The notes below the pieces were generated by a model. That model did no database searches and was not told the origin of the DNA. It was given only the letters and a program-made list of their open reading frames with translations. Both the position numbers and the translations under genes were made by a program. A stretch of 64,000 nt of DNA from Cordia subcordata (lineage: Eukaryota > Streptophyta > Magnoliopsida > Boraginales > Cordiaceae). Below, piece by piece: positions 9,581-21,457 of this stretch. The stretch lies in the NCBI GenBank assembly GCA_028554755.1, contig JAPTOF010000001.1, positions 28,137,501 to 28,201,500 of the forward strand. Reading direction: 5' to 3'. Numbering within the stretch: the stretch's first letter is position 1; every line of letters begins with the position of its first letter.

Positions 9581-11591
9581 CAAAGATCCTTAAAGAACTT
9601 AGAATAAGAGGGGATGGAAATGATCGCATCTATCAAAGAAAGATTGACCTTAAGGTCCTTAAGATGCTCTAAGACCTTGAAGAACCTAGAATCCTCACTA
9701 GGTGTAAGTCTCTCTAAAGCGGATGGAAAGGGAACTCTAGGCTCTATACCTATAGATACATAGGAGTCATCAATAGGCTCTTTTCCCTCCCGATGTGGGC
9801 GGGAAGTACTACTCTCTCCATGATCTCTAATGGGCTCATCTATCTCAACAGGACCTTCTTTAGAATTTCCCTCAACAAGGCTACCATGTGGTGCTCTAGA
9901 TTCGGAAGGACCACTAGGTGCAGGCACTGCAAAGTCAACTCCTACCTTATTATCCACTGGTGACGGCCTTAGCCTGGGCCTGAGGGGGATAAGTGGTATC
10001 GGTGGAGGAACAGGACTGGACTTTAGGGTTTACCTCCGGTTGAGAAGGCAATTTCCCGGGGTCTCTAGCGCTCAATTGACTAGAAATCTGTCCTAACTGT
10101 GTCTCAAACCTAGCCATCTGTTGCCTATAGCTAGCCATCTCTTGCCTATTGTCAGCTAACTCCTGCTGCTGACTAGCTAATACCTGCTGCTGATTCTGAA
10201 TAAACTGCATTAACTTCATCACATCATTACTAGGAGTCTGGCTACTAGAGGGAGCAGGTAAAGCCTGAGGTTGAGGAGCACTAGTGAGACGGGGTTGATT
10301 AAGATGATAGAAACCTGGGGGATATTGAGGACGGGGTCGCTGCTGAGGTGGAACTTGAGGATGTGAACTAGACTCATGCTGTCCTTGTCTCCAAGAAAAT
10401 TTTGGGTTGTCCCTCTAACCCCGATTGTATGTGTTCGAGTATGGATTATACTCACGAGAATAACCTTGTGTGGCACACACTTGCTTTTTCATGAATTCAG
10501 GAAATTGGGATGCTAAAGGGCAAGCTATGGTCTCATGAGATGACTCGGAGCACAATGCACAAACTTCAACAACTAAAGGGGCAGAGGAAGAACCTAAAGA
10601 ACAAGTCCTATGACCTTGGGATGAAATGGACAAAGAAATGAATTGATGTAGTTTATTTGTCAAAGCCTCAACCTTAGCGGGTAAGTCTAAAGAAACTCTA
10701 ACCTCACTAACACTTCTCTTCTTGCCTCCCTGACTAGACCTTTCCATTGCAAAATTTTGAAAAGAATTTTCAGCCATCATTTCTATTTTCTCCCATGCCT
10801 CGGTCGGTCTCAAAAGATAGAAGCCACCACCGGAGGTGGCATTGACCATCATCCTATTTTGTTCATTTAAGCCTCGAAAGAAGTATTGCATTAGGTCATG
10901 ATTGCCGTACCCATGGTGTGGACATTGTCTAAGAAGATCCTTGAACCTCTCCCAAGCCTCATGAAAAGATTCTAGGTCATGTTGGGAGAAAGTCATAATG
11001 GTGGTCCTAAGGTCGGCCGTCTTGGCCATGGGATAAAATTTTTGGAAGAACTTAGATTGAAGCTCAGCCCATGTCGTAATGCAACCAAGTCCTAGCCTTG
11101 TCCTTAAGAGAGAAAGGAAACAATCTTAGACGTATGACCTCTTGAGAGACATTGGGGACATGAAGAGCGGAACTCATCTCAACAAAATCAGTGATATGAT
11201 CTAGAGGACTCTCATTGCTTCTCCCATAGAAGGAGGGAAGCATAGCCAACATATTAGGCTTAATCTCGAAGTTCGTCTCCCCCAAACCCGGAATTTGAAT
11301 AGCCAAATTGGGCTCAAAGGCTTCGGGGAGAAAGAATTGCCTAAGAGTGGGTTCCTCATCTATGGGTGGATCCGGTCTACGGGGCTCTAGTTTAAAATGA
11401 GCTTGGGCTTGATGCCCAATGTGATCATGAGGTGGAATGGGATTCATTGGGGGATTGGGAGGATTAGGAGGATGATTAGGATCTGCCATCTTCTCAAGTA
11501 GATCTCCTAAATTCCTGAAATATCTAGCAATTCTATCAGGTTCGGGATTAAGAGGAACTAGGGGATTTCTAAGGGATCTCCTACCAAGCAT
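9559..11591 (-). pseudogene. gag of Element 1
   Basis: The ATG at 11591 is chosen because MLGRRSLRNPLVPLNPEPD recurs at 47787 and 52934. Order: an N-terminal proline-rich part, a capsid-like region with MLPSFYGRSNESPLDHI and SFHEAWERFKDLLRQCP, a zinc knuckle CALCSESSHETIAC (10520-10561), the Athila-type block EYNPYSNTYN, then glutamine-rich coiled-coil repeats near 10090-10220. Lesions: a deletion of about 20 bp between TTGCAT repeats near 11070 shifts the frame; TGG to TAG follows the NPYSNTYN block near 10415; a further deletion lies near 9957. The family protein packages RNA in cytoplasmic particles. Confidence 0.9.
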
Positions 11592-11847
11592 GCACAATCT
11601 ATCCTAACTCCGGCCACTTCAACCCCCGAAAACTTCGATATTCCAATAACTACAGCAAATAATCCACAATCCTAAAAAAAATCTACTAAAAAAAAAAAAA
11701 AGCTGAAATAGATAAGCAAGGATCAAAGCAAGATAATATGAACAATAAACAAGATAAGCAAAAACTAAACAAACTATAAAGAAAAAGCAAGAAAGTAAGA
11801 AAAGCAACTACCAAAACACATAAGCAAAGAATGCAAATCACCGTGCC
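11592..11847 (-). other. gag leader of Element 1
   Basis: This is the untranslated leader between primer site and gag ATG. On the minus strand it is T-rich with repeated CTTGCTT-like runs. A chance hydrophobic frame (11619-11807) is not a gene. Confidence 0.7.
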
Positions 11848-11865
11848 TCCCTGGCAACGGCGCCA
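11848..11865 (-). other. Primer-binding site of Element 1, tRNA-Asp type
   Basis: The minus strand reads TGGCGCCGTTGCCAGGGA, one base from the perfect tRNA-Asp complement. It lies six bases inside the 5' LTR. Confidence 0.9.
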
Positions 11866-11871
11866 AGAACT

Positions 11872-13774
11872 TGGTGTCGTCTTTCAAGTGCAAGCTCTAA
11901 AAGACCCACAAGCGTATGGATCGTGCAATATAGTGTGTACAAGTGCGGGTGTCAAACCACAAGGAGGCATGAATAACGTTGGTGAATTCTATGCTTGGTG
12001 TTCTAGAAAGTGCCAAAAAGAAAGATCTAAACTAGACATATTTTTTTGGGGTTTTGGATTATCGGGAGCTCTAGGTAAAGGAAATAAAACTAAACTATGA
12101 ATATGAAAAATGGGAGCACAAGTTGGTCAAGAGGGAACTAACACTTGAGAAGGGGTTAAGGTGACTTCGACTTATGAATGGGTAATTCTATACTCAAATG
12201 CTATGGGATTAAGGGATGATGGCTAACTATCATGAGTGCTCTTAACTAGGTTGCTAGTTAGTGTCCTAATTTTCCCCTAAGACTCGGTGCGGGTCCGTCC
12301 CTAGGCGGCGCCTCCTAGAGCTACAGCGTGGTCCTTATGACCTAGGGCCTCAAGAGTGACTAACTAACTTCCTCGGTGGCTTAGAATGAACCTACCTTAG
12401 TACCTAAACCTTTGGCTGGATTTAAAGCCAAGACCTAGTGTTGCTAAAGTCGACTAAACCTATCCAGAAACCTATTGGTTGGATTTAAAGCCAAAGGAGA
12501 CTCGGCCTAGACTAGCCCTAAGTTATACTTCGTCATTCTAAGGTCACTACAGCAGGATTTGACTTGCTAGTGCGTTCATACATGTTCAAAGCCAAGGTGC
12601 GCGTGACTAATGGAACCTATTCAACTACTAAACATCGCCATGTTCAGTCACACCATTAGAAATAATTAACAACCAGCACGTATGCATTATTGAAGTTATG
12701 CTTGTTACTAGGCATGCAAATATACATATAGACATGAATAAAAGCATTACCCACTTCATAGCATCCACATATAAATACATAGACATGATTATAACATGGA
12801 TTAGATGTGTTTAGTAACAAACAAACTTCAATTTATACACATGTTACTCATCTAGGCATTTTATCAAACACTTAGACATGAATGAGAAAATACCTATTTG
12901 AACAAGACAATTTGAAACGTGTATATATATACAGCCATCATAGCCCATATCATAAGAGTATATAGTTAACCCATTACATAAGTTAAATCACCCTACACAA
13001 GTCTACTCAATCATAATAGGAAATAGAATGAAAGAGAGATAATGAAGCTTCCCTTTCATCGTAGCTAATCTTGTACAAAGCTTTTGAGCAAACTTGATTC
13101 CAAAATGTTTGAACCCTCCAAATCAAGCTTGGTTCTTAGTGAGAAATGTGTGAAAAGTGTGTGTGAAGTGGGTGGGATCTAGGGTAAAGTGTGTGAGAAT
13201 TTTAGGTGTGAAATGTGTGTTAATCTACCAAAAAGTCCTCTTTTTCTGTAGAATCGGGCCCTATTTATATGTTCTTAGCATATTGCCGGTCGACTGTGAC
13301 GATCGACTGGCCTCTGGACCTAGCTAGACCGGCTTTTTAATGATTCTCTCTGGACTGACCGGTCAACCTAGCCGGTCCGGCTCTGGAGGGGTGGTCGTCC
13401 AGCTATTTTTGGCACCTCTCTGGAGTGGCCGGTCAACCTAGCCGGTCGACCGGCTCTTTTTCCTTGGTCGTCTGGCTGACTTTCTTCCTCCATTCTTTGT
13501 CTTTTCAGCCTCTGGTCTTCTCTCTTAGACCCGTGCATTTCCCATCTTCATCACCTTTCATCGTCCAATCTTCATCTTAACCCAAAGTTCACCTAAATCA
13601 TTGAAAACAAGCAATTAGTGTAGTAATTTGTCTCTTAAACTCAATATGCACATTTGTTTACGCTTAAGCCTATTCTTATCAAAAGCACTACACTAATGCA
13701 TCATTATGAGCACTCAACACCTCTAAAATATAGGTAAATGACAATGCAAACACACACAAAAACACAACACATCA
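11872..13774 (-). repeat. 5' LTR of Element 1 (family A)
   Basis: This 1903-bp LTR is nearly identical to 1958-3900. On the plus strand it starts TGGTGTCGTC and ends CACATCA. It includes hairpins near 12414 and 12475 and palindromes at about 13285-13455. The other LTR is about 40 bp longer. Confidence 0.95.
13261..13270 (-). promoter_or_regulatory. TATA box of Element 1 5' LTR
   Basis: The minus strand reads ATATAAATAG, between the GGTCGACC-type palindromes and the transcribed part of the LTR. It is the likely promoter of Element 1 RNA. Confidence 0.6.
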
Positions 13775-13779
13775 TAGAC
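13775..13779. repeat. Target-site duplication of Element 1 (right)
   Basis: TAGAC matches 1953-1957. Confidence 0.9.
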
Positions 13780-15491
13780 CTATAATTAGCCTCCCAATTG
13801 GTACCTTAAGCCTCAGTACAGGTTCATCCCTAGGTGGCGTGGTCTTTATGACTTAGGAATTAGGGCTAGCCAATAAGGTTCTAGGTGATTGTAGATTGAT
13901 TTAACCCTAGCACCTAGTCCTCTAATTAGTTCCCTAATCTGGCCCTAGGTCTTTGTGCGAGTCCATCCCTAAGCTTCACCCCATTTAGAGCTACGGCGTG
14001 GTCCTTACGAACCTAGGGTGTTAGACTAGACTAACTAACCATCTTAAGTGAAGTAAGGTCAACTAAACCTATCCGGACTCCTATTGGCTAGATTTAAAGC
14101 AAAAGGGGACTCGACCTGGGCTAGTTACTAATAGTGCACCATCGATTGCATCACAATAGCAGAAATTGTCATTAAAGTGCATGGCAAACGCATCTAGGGC
14201 ATGCCATTTGAGAATACACCAGTATATTCTACTATTAAGCACATAGACATGCTTAGATTACACCAATTTAAGCAATGGCACCCGACATGTATGCAATAAA
14301 AGCTATTTATGCTATTAAATATGCAAACACACATATAGACATGCATATAAGTATGCCCATTTTATGTAATCACCACACAAACACATAGACATGCTATCAT
14401 AATGATTTAGAGTTGGTTAATAGCAAAATAGACTTCAATATACACATGCTACATCATGGAGGCATTTCTACAAACACATAGACATGAATGTAAATTTGCC
14501 AATTAAAACCCTAAGCACTAATCCATCAAATAGCCATAATAATAATGTAATAACCATCCATAATACTAGAGTAAATCACCCTACATAGCTGTAATCAAAC
14601 ATATATTAACTTAGGATGAAAGAGAGACAAAGAAGCTACCCTTTTATCCAACGCCATATCTTTACAATCCATGACCTATGCCCAAATCCGTGTGGTTGAT
14701 CCACTTAAATATTTCCAAAATGCTTTGTCTATGGAGAAGTGTGTGAGAGGTAGGAGTTGAGAGGATTAGGGTTTTAGGAGATGGGTGTGAAAGAATATGA
14801 CTTGTTGTCCTATAAAATGGCCAAAAGAGGGCTTATATAGCCAATTTTCCGTGACTACCAGAACACCTAACTGATGCACCAGTACCAAGGGTCCTCATTT
14901 CCACAAAAGGAGGGTTGCTTACTGGTTTTACCGTCCTAGTGAGCCAGTGCACTGGTTCTTTATAGGGCACTCAGCCGGCTCTTCTTGTTTTGCTTTGTTT
15001 GGCTTCTTTTTGGCTCCGATTCACGCACGATTTTTTTCTGTGGCTTTTTTTCACTTTGGGGAATCCCCTATGCCATTTTTTTTCATATTTTTCACCCTAT
15101 AAACATGCCCAAACTTAGTCCATGTCCCATTGGGTTGCAAGATCCAAATTTGGCTCCCGTTGCACTCGGTTTCGCCCGATTACTTCGTTTTTCGTCTGGG
15201 AACTTGCAAATGCAATCTTATTGCCTTGTTCTCATCCAAAACACTTTTAGATTGGCTTTATCATCAAATCTTCATCATTTTAAGCTCCACTCATTGTTCC
15301 AAATCTCACCTAAAAGACAAGTTAAGTGCACTTTAGTGTAGCATTTATGCTTTAATCTCAACTATAGACATGTAAAGCCTAATATGCTCAAGTATTATAT
15401 AAATGCTATACTAATACACCAAATAGAGCACAAAACACCTCAAAATAGATATAGAAATTCAATGCAAAATACACACAAAACCAACACATCA
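13780..15491 (-). repeat. Family-B 5' LTR, outer part
   Basis: This continues the LTR begun at 1577 after the Element 1 insertion. It ends CACATCA at 15491. A TATA box (14832-14839) and ACTGATGCACCAGTACC repeats (about 14870-14960) take the place of the GGTCGACC cluster of the other families. With 1577-1957 the LTR is about 2.1 kb; the copy at 42736-43862 is 1127 bp because of internal deletion. Confidence 0.85.
14832..14839 (-). promoter_or_regulatory. TATA box of family-B LTR
   Basis: The minus strand reads TATATAAG, placed as in the other LTRs, between upstream repeats and the R/U5 part. Confidence 0.5.
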
Positions 15492-15692
15492 TCCTCTATT
15501 TCAAACGTTAGACTCCTTTAGATTGCTTGATTTCCCCGTTACATGCACTCACACCTTTTATTTTCTTGTTTTAGCTTAGATTTTTATTTCCCGAGCTCGC
15601 CTCAAACCAAAAAACCAAAAATATTGTAGGCAGGAACCCAACACGTAGCTTCTTAGGACACAAATAGCTTAGGATACCTTATATGTGAGTTA
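15492..15692 (+). repeat. Inverted family-B LTR remnant
   Basis: On the plus strand this resembles the reverse complement of 1690-1860: CCCGAGCTCGCCTC, then AAACCAAAAA, then GTAGCTTCTTAGGACAC. It is a short LTR piece in the opposite orientation, abutting the complete LTR end at 15491. Confidence 0.65.
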
Positions 15693-16570
15693 TTTGATGT
15701 TTGGGGTATAGATTCATAGGTCCATTTCCACTTTTCTTTGGGTATCAATGTATTTTAATGTCCATAGACTATGTGTCCAAATAGGTTAAGGCTATTTCCA
15801 CATACACTAATGACTACAGGGCAGTGGGGAAGTTTATTACAAAGAACATTTTCTCCAGATTTGGAGTCCTTAAGGTCTTGATTAGTGATAGTGGTTTGCA
15901 TTTTTGCCATAGGATATTGGAGGCCTTGTTGAGGCGATATTTGGTTACCTAAAAGGTTGCTACTCTTTATCACCCACAAACTTGTGCACAAGTAGAGGTG
16001 TCTAATAGGGAGATTAAGCAAATTTTAGAGAAAATGGTTAAGCTCGATTGGAGAGATTGGTCTATTAGGTTGAATGATGCTTTGTGGGCCTACCGTACCA
16101 TTTTTAAGACTCCCATTGGTATGTCTTCATATAGATTGGTTTATGAGAAAGTTTGTCACTTGCCCGAGAGCTCGGACATGGGGCTTATTGGGCAATCCAA
16201 ACCTTAAACTTTGATTTGATAAAAGCGGGTGAGAACAGGAAACTAGACCTAGCAGAGTTGGAGGAGCTTCGATTGCAAGTGTACGAGAATGCCAAACTTT
16301 ATAAGGATAGGATGAAAAGAATTCATAATAGACATATTCTTAAGAAATCATTCTCTCTCTCAGACAAATTTTGGTTGTTTTACTCACATTTGAAGCTTTT
16401 TCTAGAAAAGTTCACATCAAGATGGGATGGTCCGTATACAGTGTTGGTTGCCTACTTTACCAGAGCAGTTAAGATCAAGGATTTGAAGGATGGTCAAGAG
16501 ATGACAGTGAATCGGTAGCACATGAAGCATGCATATGATCTGAGCGTGGGTCGTGTGAAGATTTTAATGC
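15693..16570 (+). pseudogene. Integrase core and C-terminus, fragment
   Basis: The fragment starts inside the core at [10 protein letters not shown] and passes [24 protein letters not shown] and [20 protein letters not shown]. It continues into the C-terminal region with [28 protein letters not shown] and SRWDGPYTVL. Stops and frameshifts are scattered, for example CCAAATAGG and a TAA after VTxK. This copy keeps the C-terminal DNA-binding part that Element 1 has lost. No zinc domain is present: the fragment begins directly against LTR sequence. Confidence 0.88.
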
Positions 16571-16764
16571 TTTAGGACCCCATCTATGGAGGTTGATAAA
16601 GAGAAAATGATTGTCTGGCTAACGATGTTGTGGTTAGCACTACTAGGAGGCAACCTAGGTTAAATTTTGAAATTTTGCACTTTTTTCATTTTTCCCTTCT
16701 TTTGTTTTCTTTCTTTTTCTTCCACCCACACCAAAGTGTTGAATCCCAATCATTTGTCCCAGAA
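16571..16764 (+). other. 3' non-coding fragment of an Athila-like element
   Basis: This is collinear with 32166-32340: a GGACCCCATCTATGG block, a CTACTAGGAGGCAACCTAGG block, then a T-rich stretch and CACCAAAGTGTTGAATC. It ends abruptly near 16764 against the start of a reverse transcriptase. Confidence 0.8.
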
Positions 16765-18975
16765 TCCCTATCTTTAAAGCACAAACCCTTTCCCGAGCAT
16801 TTAAAGAATGCTTTCCTAGGCCCTGGTGAGACCCTTTTGGTTATCATATCTTTCGATCTTTCTAGTAAGCATGAGAAACGAGTCCTAGAGGTTCTTTGGA
16901 AACATATGAAGGCTAGAAGGTGAAAAATTGATGATTTGACAAGCATAAACCCTTTGATTTGTATGCATCGTATTCATTTTTAGGATAAAGACGGTCCTTT
17001 TAGAGACATGCAAAGGAGGCTAAATCCACATATAGCAAAGTAGTTTAGAAAGAAATCATTAAGCTTTTAGATGCAAGCACTATTTATCCAATCTCTGATA
17101 TTGAGTGGGTTAGCCAGGTCCAAGTAGTCTACAAGAAGTCTGGGATCATGGTTAAAGAGAATGAGAGAGGAAAGCTTATCCCTACATGCACTTTTACATG
17201 TTGGGGAGTTTGTATTGACTATAGGAAGCTTAACTCCAAAACTAGGAAGGATCATTTCCCACAGCCTCTTCTAGACCATTTTAGATATAGTAGCTAGGCA
17301 TAGCTACTATTGTTTTCTAGATGGCTACTCTGTGTATAATCAAATCTGTGTGTTTCCCAAAGACCAAGAGAAGATCACTTTTATTTGCCCATGTCCTTTG
17401 GTTTATATAATGCCTTCAACGATATTTCAGAGGTGTATGATGGCCATTTTTAATGACATAATAGAGAAGTATTTAGAGATCTTCATGGATGACTTCTCGG
17501 TCTTTAGTGACAGTTTAAAAGAGTGATTGAGTCACCTCTCTTTAGTCTTAAATTGTTTTATAGAGAAGAACTTAGTGTTGAGTTAGGAGAAGTCCTACTT
17601 CATGGGGGAAGCGGTGGATTGTTTTGGATCATGTAGTCTCATCTAGTGGCATTCAAGTTGACCCAGCTAAGGTAGAATTAATTGAGAAGTTGCCTATCTC
17701 TAAGTGTGTTAAGGATGTTAGATCTTTTTTAGGGCAGGAAGGATTCTACCATGTAGAATTGTTTGAGAAGTTACCTGTCCTTAAGTATTTTAAGGATGTT
17801 AAATCTTTTCTAGGTAGATCTCTGTGTTTCTCGAGGACCCAGAGAAGACCACTTTTACTTGCCCCTATGATACTTTTGCTTATAAGAGGATGCCTTTCAG
17901 TATATGTAATGCTCTAGCGACATTTCAGATATGTATGATGGCCATTTTTAGTGACGTGATAGAGAAGCATTTAGAGATCTTCATGGATGACTTCTCAATT
18001 TTTGGTGACAGTTTTAAAGAGTGCTTGAGTCACCTTTCTTTAGTCTTAGACTGTTTTATGAAGAAGAACTTAGTGTTGAGTTGGGAGAAGTCCCACTTCA
18101 TGGTGAAGCAGTGGATAGTTTTGGGTCATGTAGTCTTATCTAGTGGCATTCAAGTTAACCCAGTTAAGGTAGAATTGATTGAGACATTGCCTGTCCTTAA
18201 GTGTGTTAAAGATGTTTGGTCTTTTTAGGATAGGCAGGATTCTACCGTCTAGAATTGATTGAGAAGTTGTCTATCCCTAAGTGTGTTAAGGATGTTATAT
18301 CTTTTCTAGATGGCTATTCCGAGTATAATCAGATCCCTGTGCTTCCTGAAGACCAGGAGAAGACCACTTTTACTTATCCTTACGACTCTTTTGCTTATAG
18401 AAGGATGCCCTTCGGTATGTGTAATGCCCCAAGCTACATTTCAAAGGTGTATGATGGCCATTTTTGGAGACATGATAGAGAAGCATTTAAAGATCTTCAT
18501 GGATGTCTTCTCAATCTTTGGTGATAGTTTTAAAGAGTGCTTGAGCCATCTTTCTTTAGTCTTAGACTGTTTTATGGAGAAGAACTTAATGTTGAGTTGG
18601 GAAAAGTCCTATTTCATGGTGAAGATGGGTCATGTAGTCTCATCTAGTGGCATTCAAGTTGACCCAGCTAGGGTAGAATTAATTAAGAATTTGCCTATTA
18701 ATTGAGAAGTTGCATGTCCCTAAGTGTTTTAAGGATGTTAGATCATTTCTGGGGAATGCAAGATTCTACCGTAGGCTCATTAAGGATTTTAGCCACATTG
18801 CACGTCCCTTGTCTAGGCTTTTAGCACAAGATATCTCCATTCAATTTGATGATGAGTGTGTTAAAGCTTTCAATAGGCTTAAATCCTTATTGGCTATCTC
18901 TCTGACCATTAATTGCCTGACTAAAGTCTCCTACTTAGGGTTATGTATGATGCATTTGATTATGCAGTAGGAGCT
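16765..18975 (+). pseudogene. Reverse transcriptase with repeated catalytic segment
   Basis: The N-terminal part (LSLKHKPFPEHLKNAFLG through YRKLNSKTRKDHFP) is present once. The palm segment from the NQI-type region to [14 protein letters not shown] then occurs three times, with catalytic motifs FMDDFSVFS (17482), FMDDFSIFG (17980) and FMDVFSIFG (18496); the last has lost an aspartate. A single connection segment ([21 protein letters not shown]) follows. Many stops and frameshifts are present. Unlike Elements 1 and 2, this copy keeps the frame after the FPxP motif at about 17261-17277. No working product is expected. Confidence 0.9.
17753..18695 (+). repeat. Tandem repeat of a ~0.5-kb RT segment
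   Basis: Two extra units, 17753-18249 and 18250-about 18695, repeat the RT palm segment of 17323-17752. Each starts at a GTAGAATTGATTGAGAAG-like site and runs through a TTTTCTAG-like site into the next palm copy. The units differ from each other by substitutions and small deletions, for example about 14 bp near 18626, so the amplification is old. Confidence 0.85.
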
Positions 18976-19535
18976 GTTTTGGGCCAAGGCCAGGATAAGT
19001 TTCCCCACCTAGTGTACTACAACAGTAAGACTCCTGACGATGTCCAAAGAACTATACAACCACAGAAAAAGAGCTTCTAGTAGTTGTCTTCTGCCTTAAC
19101 ATGTCTAGGTCCTATATCCTAGGGTCTAAAGTGATTGTCTATGTCGATCATGCAGTATTAAGGTATTTGTTAGCTAAGAAAGAGTCTTACTTGATTAGGT
19201 GGTTGCTCCTTCTTCAAGGGTTTGAAATTGATATCCGGGATAAGATGGGTAGTAAAAACTTAGTTGCGTTCCCTTCTTATTAGTGAATCTTCCAGTGATT
19301 CTTCCCCTTTTCGTGATTCTTTTCCTAACGACCAATTATTTGTCGTCTCTTATCATACAACATGGATTGCTTATATTGTCAGTTATCTTGCCGCAAGGCA
19401 TTTTCCCTCCTATTGGGATAAGAGAGGGAGAGAGAGAAAGATAGGTTCCTAGCACAAGTGACATATTCTTTTCAGAGGAACCCTATCTTTTCAAAGTGTG
19501 TGCTGATCAAGTGATTCACCTATGTGTGCCCAAGG
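18976..19535 (+). pseudogene. RNase H and tether remnant
   Basis: Recognisable parts are the [14 protein letters not shown] counterpart of TTTEKELL (frameshifted), [36 protein letters not shown], and the serine-rich tether SSSDSSPFRDSFPNDQLF. Several frameshifts are present. The tether runs to the CCAAGGACGAG sequence where the solo LTR is inserted; the coding sequence resumes at 21458. Confidence 0.85.
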
Positions 19536-19540
19536 ACGAG
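19536..19540. repeat. Target-site duplication of solo LTR (left)
   Basis: ACGAG here pairs with ACAAG at 21453-21457; one G-to-A difference fits decay of a CpG site. Confidence 0.75.
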
Positions 19541-21452
19541 TGATAGTCGTCTCTCGAGTGCAAACTCTAAAGACCCGCAAGCGCATGGATCGATGCAGTA
19601 TAGTGTGTGCGAGAACGGATGTCGAACCACAGGGAAGCTATGTTGTGAGATGGATTCTACATGTGTATTCTAGAATGTGCCTAAAAATAAGAAATCTAAA
19701 CTATTTATTTTTGAGATTTTTGGATTTTTGAATGGTCGGGAGCTCTAACTAAAACGAATTAAATTAAACTATAAATTAGGAAAAGTGGGGGATAAGCTAA
19801 TCTAGAGGAACTAACAAATGGAAAGGTGCTAGGGTGACTTCAACTTATGAATGGGTGATTCTATACTCAATTGCTATGGGATTAAAGAATGATGGCTTAC
19901 TTTAGTGAATGCTCTTAACTAGGTTGCTAAGTTAGTGTCTTAATTTCCCCCTAGGACTTGGTGCAGGTTCATCCCTAGGCGGTGCCTCCTAGAGCTACGG
20001 CGTGGTCCTTATGACCTAGGGCCTTAACAGTGACTAACTAGCTTCCTAGGTGACTTAAAATAAACCTACCCTAGTACCTGAATCATTGGCTGGATTTAAA
20101 GCCAAGACCTAGTGTCGCTAAGGTCAACTAAACCTATCTTGAAACCTATTGGCTGGATTTAAAGCCAAAGGAGACTTGGCTTAGGCTAGCCCTAAATTAT
20201 GCTTCATCATTCTAAGGTCACAATAGCGGGATTTAACCTATTAAGACATTCATACATGTTCTAAGCCAAGGTGTTCACGAATAAAAGGACCTATTCGACT
20301 ACCAAACATTGTCATACTCGGATTACAACATTAGAAGCAATTAACAACTGACATGTATGCGTTATTGAAGTCATATTCACTACTAGGCATGCAAATATAC
20401 ATAGACATGAATATAAGCATTACCCACTTCATAGCATCCACATATAAACACATAGACATGATTATAGCATGGATTAGATGTGTTTAGTAATAAATAGACT
20501 TCAATTTATACACATGTTACTCATTTAGGCATTTAATCAAACACTTAAACATGAATGAGAAAATAACCATTTGAACAAGAAAATCAAACATGTATATATC
20601 ATCAGCCAATTTAATCCCATATCATAAAAGTATATAGCTAACCCATTACATAAGTAAAGTCACCCTACACAAGTCTACTCAATCGTAATAAAAGATAGAA
20701 TGAAAGAGAGTTTATGAAGCTTCCCTTTCATCCTAGCTAATCTTGTACAAAGCTCTTGAGCAAACTTGAATCCAAATGTTGAAACCCTCTAAATTCTCTT
20801 GCTCCAAAGTGATGAAATGTGTGAGAGAGTGTGTGTGTTGTAGGTGAAGACTAGGGTTAAGTATGTGTGTGTGATGGGTATAAAGATCCTTTCTCAAATT
20901 ATCAAAAAGCTCTCCCAAAAGATCCCCCTTATTAGTATGAAAATCGGGCTTTTTTATCAACTTTTCATGAACTGCCGGTCGACCTACCCGGTCGACCGGC
21001 TTCTTCTCTTAGCTCAACCAGCTTTTTGGTGATGCTCTCTGGGCTGGCCGGTCGACCGGCTTTGGAGGGGTGGTCATCCGTCTATTTTTGGCACCTCTCT
21101 GGAGTGGCTGGTCGACCTAGCCGGTCGACTGGCTCTTTCTTCTTGGTCGTCTGGTTGGCTTCTTTCCTCCATTCTTTGTCTTTCCGACCTTCGATCTTCT
21201 CCTTTCGGCTCGCACATCTCCCATCTTTATTACCTATCATCGCCCAATCTTGATCTTAACTCAAAGTTCACCTAAATCATTGAAAATAAGCAATTAGTGT
21301 AGCAATTTGTCTCTTAAACTCGATATGTACATTTGTTTACCCTTAAGCCTATTTTATCAAAAGTACTACACCTATGCATCTTTTTGAGCACTTAATACTT
21401 CTTAAACATAGGTAAATTACAATACAAACACACATACAAACACAACACTTCA
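19541..21452 (-). mobile_element. Solo family-A LTR inserted in the pol remnant
   Basis: The LTR is 1912 bp. On the plus strand it starts TGATAGTCG and ends AACACTTCA, a mutated CATCA. The target is the same pol sequence seen uninterrupted at 44300-44340, so the insertion point is clear. It holds TTGGCTGGATTTAAAGCC hairpins (about 20087 and 20149) and GGTCGACC palindromes (about 20975-21130). No internal sequence remains. Orientation is opposite to the pol remnant it interrupts. Confidence 0.9.
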
Positions 21453-21457
21453 ACAAG

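Larger units (their letters stand above)
1958..13774 (-). mobile_element. Element 1: nearly complete Athila-like Ty3/gypsy retrotransposon
   Basis: The order on the minus strand is 5' LTR (13774-11872), tRNA-Asp primer site, T-rich leader, gag, protease, reverse transcriptase, RNase H, integrase, 3' non-coding region with a nested solo LTR, polypurine tract, and 3' LTR (3900-1958). The two LTRs are very similar by eye and are flanked by TAGAC duplications. The coding region has several stops and frameshifts and lacks the integrase C-terminus, so the copy cannot move on its own. There is no env-like frame after integrase. It sits inside the 5' LTR of a family-B element in the same orientation. 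Confidence 0.95.
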
